DNA of 37,329 bases from JAZQHR01 sp045540695 (GTDB lineage: Bacteria; Bacillota; Clostridia; UMGS1810). Of this stretch, positions 32,701 to 37,329 are shown one piece after another. Position 1 is the first letter of the stretch. Every line of letters starts with the position of its first letter. The DNA is taken from contig JAZQHR010000128.1 of assembly GCA_045540695.1 (NCBI GenBank), positions 1-37,329 of the forward strand, written 5' to 3'. Under the pieces are notes generated by a model, which searched no databases, was not told where the DNA came from, and saw only the letters and a list, made by a program, of their open reading frames with translations. Both the position numbers and the translations under genes were made by a program.

Positions 32701-32715
32701 TAGCAATTTTCACAT

Positions 32716-32743
32716 AAAAAAAGACGGTTCATAACGAACCGTC
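32716..32743 (-). terminator. Terminator of the S-layer gene
   Basis: GACGGTTC (32723-32730) and GAACCGTC (32736-32743) form an 8-bp stem with a 5-nt loop. On the minus strand a run of seven T follows. T also follows on the plus strand, so it may work both ways. It is 50 bp past the stop; AATTGGTTAGACCAATT (32749-32765) and AACTAATT...AATTAGTT around 32779-32797 are additional palindromes. Confidence 0.88.
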
Positions 32744-32792
32744 TTTTTAAATTGGTTAGACCAATTATGTTTTGAGTTAAACTAATTTATAA

Positions 32793-35780
32793 TTAGTTAG
32801 TTTCTCTTGTATCAGCGTCAAGAGCGATGATGTCGATAACTTCGTCTTCGTAAGTCTTAACTAGAACGTAAGATCTTGATGGAGCGTCGTAATCGTCAAC
32901 TTTACCCATCCAGTATGCACCAGAAGTTAGGTCATACTTTTCAGAACTGATGTGTTTGAAGTAGTACTGGTTAGCATCGTCGCTGATGTATAGAGATGCA
33001 CCACCGTTTAGAGTGATGTGCTCGTTGTCAGTGATTGTGCTGATGTAATCTACATAGTACACAACATCTTCAGCGTAAGAGCTTGAGTTAGATGAGTCAG
33101 CAACTTCTGTTGCGTAAGTTGTAGCTGTGTATTTAGCGTTAGTTCTTGTTGCGATCTTAGCAAATGTTTCAGCTTCGCCGTTTGAATTTGCACTGTAAGT
33201 GAATACATCACCGATTGCAAGAGATACTAGAGCTAGGTTAGTGTTTACAGCTGAACCAACAACATCATCATCGTAGTTAGTAAGGTCAGAGAATTCACCA
33301 TCAACTAGTAGGATTGACTCTTCGTCAGTAGAACCGTTCTGGATGAATCTGATCTTCTTAGCTTTATCGTTGTTTTCAGTAGTAACGTTAGTTACACCTG
33401 TAACGATAGCAACACCATCTGTAGCAGCAAGCTTAGAACCACTGTAAGTGATTAGAGCTGCACCGTTGTAACCATCTTCAAGGTCATAGAAGTAACCTTT
33501 GTAGTCGTTTTCGTTAACGAAAGCTTCTTCGCAAGTCTTAACCTTAGAAGCTGTGTAATCGTCTTTTGCATCAAGAACGAAGATTACAGCGTTGTCAGCA
33601 AGAAGAGCGTTACCAACTTTGTTAGCGTTTTCTTTGTATTCGCCGTTTGCAGCAGCATATGCGTCGTTAACAGCAAATGTTTCAGCAAGACCTGGAACTT
33701 CGATTCTGTTGATCTTACCAGCAGAAGTTACGTTGATCTTAACGAATCTGTCAGCAACGTTAGTTATTGGAGTAGTGAATGCACCAAGAACTGTTCTGAT
33801 GTTACCAGACTTAGTTTCCCAAGCAGTATTATCAAAGTTACCGTGTGTAGTGATAACATTTGAACCATCTCTTACAGTAGCAGTGATAGTATCAGAAGTA
33901 GTAGCAGTTGTATCAAATGTTTTGTTGTCGTTACCAACAACTGGGATAGTAACGTTGTTAGCTACATCGTAAGTAACGATTTCGCCTTCAGAAGTTAGAA
34001 CTTTCATCTGAAGAGTACCAGTGCCGATACCGCCAGAAGTGATACCAGATTCAAGGATGAATGCATAGTCACCGCTTGCAGCTTTGTCACCTTCGAAACC
34101 GATGATCTTGCCTTCAGCAGTTAGGTAGAATGTACCTACGCTGTTAGCAGCGATTTTGCTGAATCCCCAAATGTTAGACTGAGTATCGATAACGCTTAGA
34201 CCATAAGCTTCACCATCGATGTATACTTTGTCAGTAACTTTGATAGTAGAAGAGATATCAGTTTCAGTAACTGTACCAGTTATAGTAGCATCAGCGTTAG
34301 GAATAACTGTGATATCAAGGATCTTATTGAAAGAACCAGGAAGAGCTGTAGGGTTGTCAGTGATGATAGCAAGAACGTCGCCTTCAGCGATATCTTCAAG
34401 AGCTACATCGTTACCTTCAGCATCTTTGATTGTAACAACAACACTGTCGTCGTCAAGTTTAACATCTATGTTACCATAGTTTTCAGTTCTGATGATACCA
34501 GCAGAAGCGTTTACGTTTTTAACGATAGCGTTCTTGTAAGCATCGAATAGAACTATATCATAAGAATAATCGTTTTCCCAGTCAATTGCAGTGATTCTAC
34601 CGCCAATTGAGCCAGCTTTTAGACCAGCTACTAGGTTAGTGATTGTGTTTGTGTTTGGAGCAACACCATTCTGGTATACGTTGTTAGCAACAACGATAGC
34701 ATTTGGAACTTCTAGTTTAGTAGAAGATACTTTACCTTCTTCTTCGTAGTAGATAACTTCTGCAGCAGCAGTATCGTCTGTTTTAACTTTATCTACATCT
34801 GAAGATGCGATAGTAGTAACTACGTTCTTACCTTCTTCTGGAACGATAGCTAGAGCTTCCCATTCGTTTCTAGAAACTTCTGTAACGTAAGCGTCAACTT
34901 TGTTACCTAGGAATGTGTCAGCTTTTGAATCTGCAACTTTCCAAGTTCTTGTGTCGCCGTTGTTGAATTTCTGGTTGTATTTAGTTTCAACATCTTCGTT
35001 GATGTAGAAAGCAAATTCGCCATCTTCAACAGCACCGCCAAGGTATGTACCTACAGCAAAACCAACTCTAGAGTTAGCTGCTACAACACCAGTAACCTTA
35101 GCAACGTCAAGCTTTTCAGAAAGAAGTGTTTTCTTAGGTAAATGAGTTACACCGTCGTAAACGTACCAGTATTCCTCAGTACCGTAAGTACCCTGTTCCA
35201 TGATAGGGCAGTCTAAAGCGTTGTAAGTAAGTTCTGCAACGATAGATCTAGCTGCAGGCTCACCAGCAGAAGCTTTAACGCCAGCTGTTACGCCATAACG
35301 GTTTGCAATTACAAGGTAACCTGTAGGCCAACCACCCTGTTTCTGAGCCATGTATTCATAGCCTAGAGCACAAGTAAGCATTTTAACAGCCTGTTCGTAT
35401 GTAACGTTTTCTTCTGGAGCGAAAGTGCCATCACCCATACCATTGATGATACCCATCTGGTTTGCTATGTTGATGTAACCTGTTGCCCAGTGACTAGCTT
35501 CAACGTCGCTAAATGCAGTTGCACCTTTTGCGCCGTTAGCAGAATCTTCAAGACCTAGAGCACGACATACAACAGCAGCAAATTCTGCTCTTGTGATGTT
35601 AGCGTCTGGATTGAAGTTGCCCTGATCGTCGCCCTGTAGAATTTTAAGAGCAGATAGGACTTCAACAGCAGTTGCGTAGTCAGCATCAGCAGCAACGTCT
35701 GGATATGCTGCGAAAGCAACTGTGCTTAGCATCATTGTAAATACAACAACAAGTGCTAATACTTTTTTGAGATTTTTCAT
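32793..35780 (-). CDS. Large S-layer-homology (SLH) surface protein
   Basis: 995 residues from the ATG at 35780. A signal peptide (MKNLKKVLALVVVFTMML, cleavage after AFA, about residue 24) is followed by SLH repeats at about 25-70 (AYPDVAADADYATAVEVLSA, ITRAEFAAVVCRALG), 85-135 (FSDVEASHWATGYINIANQM, GIINGMGDGTFAPEENVTYE) and a degenerate third repeat to about 190. These bind pyruvylated wall polysaccharide. The remaining 800 residues are Thr/Asp/Asn/Val-rich with no recognised domain, as in self-assembling S-layer proteins. Codon use (GCT/GCA, ATC, GTA; few ATA) implies very high expression. GGGAGG precedes the ATG; a TTG at 35789 is rejected. Confidence 0.9.
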   Translation of the reverse strand: MKNLKKVLALVVVFTMMLSTVAFAAYPDVAADADYATAVEVLSALKILQGDDQGNFNPDANITRAEFAAVVCRALGLEDSANGAKGATAFSDVEASHWATGYINIANQMGIINGMGDGTFAPEENVTYEQAVKMLTCALGYEYMAQKQGGWPTGYLVIANRYGVTAGVKASAGEPAARSIVAELTYNALDCPIMEQGTYGTEEYWYVYDGVTHLPKKTLLSEKLDVAKVTGVVAANSRVGFAVGTYLGGAVEDGEFAFYINEDVETKYNQKFNNGDTRTWKVADSKADTFLGNKVDAYVTEVSRNEWEALAIVPEEGKNVVTTIASSDVDKVKTDDTAAAEVIYYEEEGKVSSTKLEVPNAIVVANNVYQNGVAPNTNTITNLVAGLKAGSIGGRITAIDWENDYSYDIVLFDAYKNAIVKNVNASAGIIRTENYGNIDVKLDDDSVVVTIKDAEGNDVALEDIAEGDVLAIITDNPTALPGSFNKILDITVIPNADATITGTVTETDISSTIKVTDKVYIDGEAYGLSVIDTQSNIWGFSKIAANSVGTFYLTAEGKIIGFEGDKAASGDYAFILESGITSGGIGTGTLQMKVLTSEGEIVTYDVANNVTIPVVGNDNKTFDTTATTSDTITATVRDGSNVITTHGNFDNTAWETKSGNIRTVLGAFTTPITNVADRFVKINVTSAGKINRIEVPGLAETFAVNDAYAAANGEYKENANKVGNALLADNAVIFVLDAKDDYTASKVKTCEEAFVNENDYKGYFYDLEDGYNGAALITYSGSKLAATDGVAIVTGVTNVTTENNDKAKKIRFIQNGSTDEESILLVDGEFSDLTNYDDDVVGSAVNTNLALVSLAIGDVFTYSANSNGEAETFAKIATRTNAKYTATTYATEVADSSNSSSYAEDVVYYVDYISTITDNEHITLNGGASLYISDDANQYYFKHISSEKYDLTSGAYWMGKVDDYDAPSRSYVLVKTYEDEVIDIIALDADTRETN

Positions 35781-35818
35781 AATTCTCAAATCCTCCCTTA
35801 ATATAATATATTTTTTTT

Positions 35819-35896
35819 GAAAGAGATACGGGTTTGCGTGTTTAGCTGTCTCTCTTTCAAATACAGCTCACACTGATAACTAGAGAAATTCTAGTT
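35819..35896 (-). promoter_or_regulatory. Structured 5' leader of the S-layer mRNA
   Basis: Two inverted repeats lie in the roughly 120-nt leader: AACTAGA/TCTAGTT (35878-35884 with 35890-35896), starting within a few bases of the predicted RNA 5' end, and GAAAGAGA/TCTCTTTC (35819-35826 with 35851-35858). Such 5' hairpins often stabilise abundant mRNAs; that role is inferred. Confidence 0.6.
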
Positions 35897-35905
35897 TATG
35901 CACTG

Positions 35906-35934
35906 ATTATAGCACTCTGGAAACGCTTCGTCAA
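35906..35934 (-). promoter_or_regulatory. Main promoter of the S-layer gene
   Basis: On the minus strand TTGACG (35934-35929), a 17-bp spacer and TATAAT (35911-35906). The predicted start is near 35899, giving a leader of about 120 nt. Confidence 0.85.
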
Positions 35935-36034
35935 TGCACATTTTATTGTTGTAACAAAACTGTAAACTTAGAGTAATATTGACTGCAAGACCAACATTAC
36001 CCTCGTTAAAAACAGCTTTGATATAACCATACTA

Positions 36035-36075
36035 AAGCACCTATATATAATATATAGGAAGCTTTTTTCTTTTTT
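36035..36075 (+). terminator. Terminator-like hairpin with no gene upstream
   Basis: CCTATAT (36040-36046) pairs with ATATAGG (36052-36058), flanked by AGC/GCT, then TTTTTTCTTTTTT. It lies in the 510-bp gap between the S-layer gene and the DUF2520-like gene, and no plus-strand gene ends before it. It could end a small RNA or stop readthrough. Confidence 0.45.
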
Positions 36076-36127
36076 ACCACTTTATTTTATTACCCGCATA
36101 TTAAAATAAGCAGTATTTTACATATAT

Positions 36128-36156
36128 ATTTTATAATTTTAATGCTATATTGTCAA
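36128..36156 (-). promoter_or_regulatory. Possible second promoter of the S-layer gene
   Basis: On the minus strand TTGACA (36156-36151), a 17-bp spacer and TAAAAT (36133-36128). It would give a leader of about 340 nt passing through the 36035-36075 hairpin. The remainder of the gap is AT-rich with no gene. Confidence 0.55.
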
Positions 36157-36290
36157 GAATTTTTCAAAAATTTTGTATATATTTTATACCAATCTCTTTT
36201 TTATGTTGTAAAACAAGTGAAAATGTGATAAATTAGTATATGCAAATGATAAGAAAAACCTTTGTTTTAAGTGAAAGGGATTTTTAAAAT

Positions 36291-37061
36291 ATGAGATTTG
36301 GTATTTACACAAGTGGAAGGGTAAAAAGTAATTTTGCCTCGCTTTTGCTTGATAATGGAATAAATATTTCTGCGGTATACTGTGATGATTTTCAAAAATG
36401 TGTTGAATCGGCAGTAGGGCTTGGATGCAGAGCGTGTTACAGCGTAAGTGAGCTTGTCGGCAAAAGTGATGCGGTGGTAATATCTGTAGAAGACGAGCAT
36501 ATACGAAAAGCGGTGCTTAAGCTTGCGAGAGAGGATATGAGCGAAAAGGCGGTATGCGTGGAAAGCTCGTGTGCTGTGGCGGACGTGCTTTTGGCGGTTG
36601 ACGCGGCGGGGCATTTATCCATTCACGTTCCCGGCGGTGATTTTGTGTATGTGGAAGGTATGGGAACGGGATACAGGCAGGTGAGAGAATACATCGAAAG
36701 CATTGGTGCGAAGGTTATTAAAATTTCACCTGATGCCAAGGAAAGCTACGATCTTGCAATGTTTTTTGCTGAGTGCGGTATATCAACCGTAATAGAAACC
36801 GCACGTCAGCTTATGGGTGATATAGGCGGTGCGGATAATTTTAGAAATATTATACAAGCTAATGTAGACAAGTGTATATCGGGCGGAGAAGTAACGGGCG
36901 TTGTACCTGATTATGATATATCTGCCATAAGGCGTCAGGTGGATTGTTTATCGGGTAATAATGAAGCGGTGTATAAAACGCTTGTGCTAAAGGCGGTGGA
37001 GCTTGCCGACCTTAGTGCAGATGAGAAGGACAGAATAAAGAGTATTATAATAGGAAGATAA
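36291..37061 (+). CDS. Rossmann-fold DUF2520-like protein
   Basis: 256 residues. Residues 1-110 look like a Rossmann NAD(P)-binding domain: MRFGIYTSGRVKSNFASLLL, then ISAVYCDDFQKCVES, VGKSDAVVISVEDEHIRKAV and AVCVESSCAVADVL. The C-terminal half (about 115-250, LSIHVPGGDFVYVEGMGTG, KESYDLAMFFAECGISTVIE) resembles the helical domain of the DUF2520/ProC-like group. The usual GxGxxG is degenerate (YTSGRVKSNF). Substrate unknown. AAAGGGA lies before the ATG. Single gene; next downstream is a repeat block. Confidence 0.65.
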   Translation: MRFGIYTSGRVKSNFASLLLDNGINISAVYCDDFQKCVESAVGLGCRACYSVSELVGKSDAVVISVEDEHIRKAVLKLAREDMSEKAVCVESSCAVADVLLAVDAAGHLSIHVPGGDFVYVEGMGTGYRQVREYIESIGAKVIKISPDAKESYDLAMFFAECGISTVIETARQLMGDIGGADNFRNIIQANVDKCISGGEVTGVVPDYDISAIRRQVDCLSGNNEAVYKTLVLKAVELADLSADEKDRIKSIIIGR

Positions 37062-37084
37062 AAAGAAAAATCTTTTTAAAATCT

Positions 37085-37264
37085 TTTTTGCCTCCGGCGG
37101 GGCATTTTGACGGCAAAATGCCGAAAACCGTCGGGGGGTCCCGGAGCCCCCCGAACCTCTCCCGGCCAAGGCTCTGCCCTGGACCCGAACCCAGAAAAAT
37201 GATACGGTTCGGTTTGGTGATATTAAAATTATAAATTTGTAGGGAACGACCTATGTGTCGTTCC
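37085..37264. repeat. GC-rich repeat plus hairpin unit
   Basis: A GC-rich block stands out in AT-rich DNA: GCATTTTG...CAAAATGC hairpin (37101-37120), GGGGGG...CCCCCC hairpin (37134-37153) and CTCCCGGCCAAGGCTC with CCCTGGACCC (37158-37183), the last shared with 11114-11140. A GGAACGAC...GTCGTTCC hairpin (37243-37264) preceded by GTAGG follows. It fills the 37062-37290 gap. Confidence 0.8.
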
Positions 37265-37290
37265 GAAAAAAGTGAAAGGAAGGTGCTAAT

Positions 37291-37329
37291 ATGAGCGATT
37301 TTAAGCTGATAAGTGAATACACGCCACAG
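37291..37329 (+). CDS. uvrB: Probable UvrB, first 13 residues (cut by window edge)
   Basis: The 13 visible codons read MSDFKLISEYTPQ, which fits the conserved start of UvrB (FKLxSxYxPxGDQPxAI), the helicase-like damage-recognition subunit of nucleotide excision repair. GAAAGGAAGGTGC lies 5 bp before the ATG. Only a short stretch is available, so the call rests on the N-terminal pattern. Confidence 0.65.
   Translation, partial: MSDFKLISEYTPQ

Noticed and set aside
32292..32706. Frames of 78-107 codons between ylmC and the S-layer gene
   Set aside because: They consist of repeat sequence and share translations with copies elsewhere, as expected of non-coding repeats.

Overview
This window is chromosomal DNA from a low-GC, probably endospore-forming member of the Clostridia (Bacillota). 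The phylum is indicated by the gene order dnaA-dnaN-rlbA-recF-remB-gyrB-gyrA (the Bacillus subtilis order), by a PolC-type replicative polymerase, by the ctsR-mcsA-mcsB-clpC heat-shock operon, and by the MEP-pathway enzyme IspG. A YlmC/YmxH-family protein, a SpoIID-like protein and a possible Spo0A box suggest sporulation. No species can be named from the sequence alone.

Layout. 1-5998 (minus strand): the start of dprA, a secreted stalk-domain protein with a perfect consensus promoter, then clpC, mcsB, mcsA and ctsR behind a CtsR operator. 5999-6396: an AT-rich divergent intergenic region with three in-phase DnaA boxes and a possible Spo0A box. 6397-9181 (plus): a DUF4830-type membrane protein, an RsuA-type pseudouridine synthase, and an unaccompanied MsmX/UgpC-type sugar ABC ATPase with high-expression codon use. 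9509-10899 (minus): a metal-dependent amidohydrolase and an Amidase_6 protein. 11295-20426 (minus): the origin cluster from gyrA back to dnaA. A DnaA-trio unwinding site lies in the dnaN-dnaA gap and further DnaA boxes lie upstream of dnaA, giving a bipartite oriC. 20605-26193 (plus): ispG, polC and a small membrane protein leave the origin in the other direction. 26488-29480: a minus-strand three-gene operon with a SpoIID-like and peptidoglycan-binding theme, divergent from an unusual amidase with an SH3 domain; none of the four has a visible signal peptide. 30052-32234: YigZ, thioredoxin, a 58-residue glycine-rich small protein and YlmC. 32793-35780 (minus): a large S-layer-homology protein with two candidate promoters and a structured leader. 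36291-37329 (plus): a Rossmann/DUF2520-like protein and the first 13 codons of a probable uvrB.

How the parts work together. DnaA, the beta clamp, RecF, gyrase and PolC are all encoded within 15 kb of the predicted origin. Transcription diverges at 20427-20604, so both arms point away from the origin. The ctsR operon is a self-regulated protein quality-control unit: CtsR is the repressor, McsA/McsB the arginine kinase and its activator, and ClpC the unfoldase.

The most unusual content is between genes. About 17 short hairpins share a GGAAYG...CRTTCC frame followed by CCTAC, and their stem bases change in compensating pairs. Two further repeat types accompany them: CCTCCCTT...AAGGGAGG hairpins with a conserved tail, and a GC-rich unit. 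They fill nearly every gap outside the operons, sometimes as convergent pairs, duplicated composites or a tandem array, and several end in T-runs so may serve as terminators. No transposase, CRISPR array, tRNA or rRNA gene was seen.
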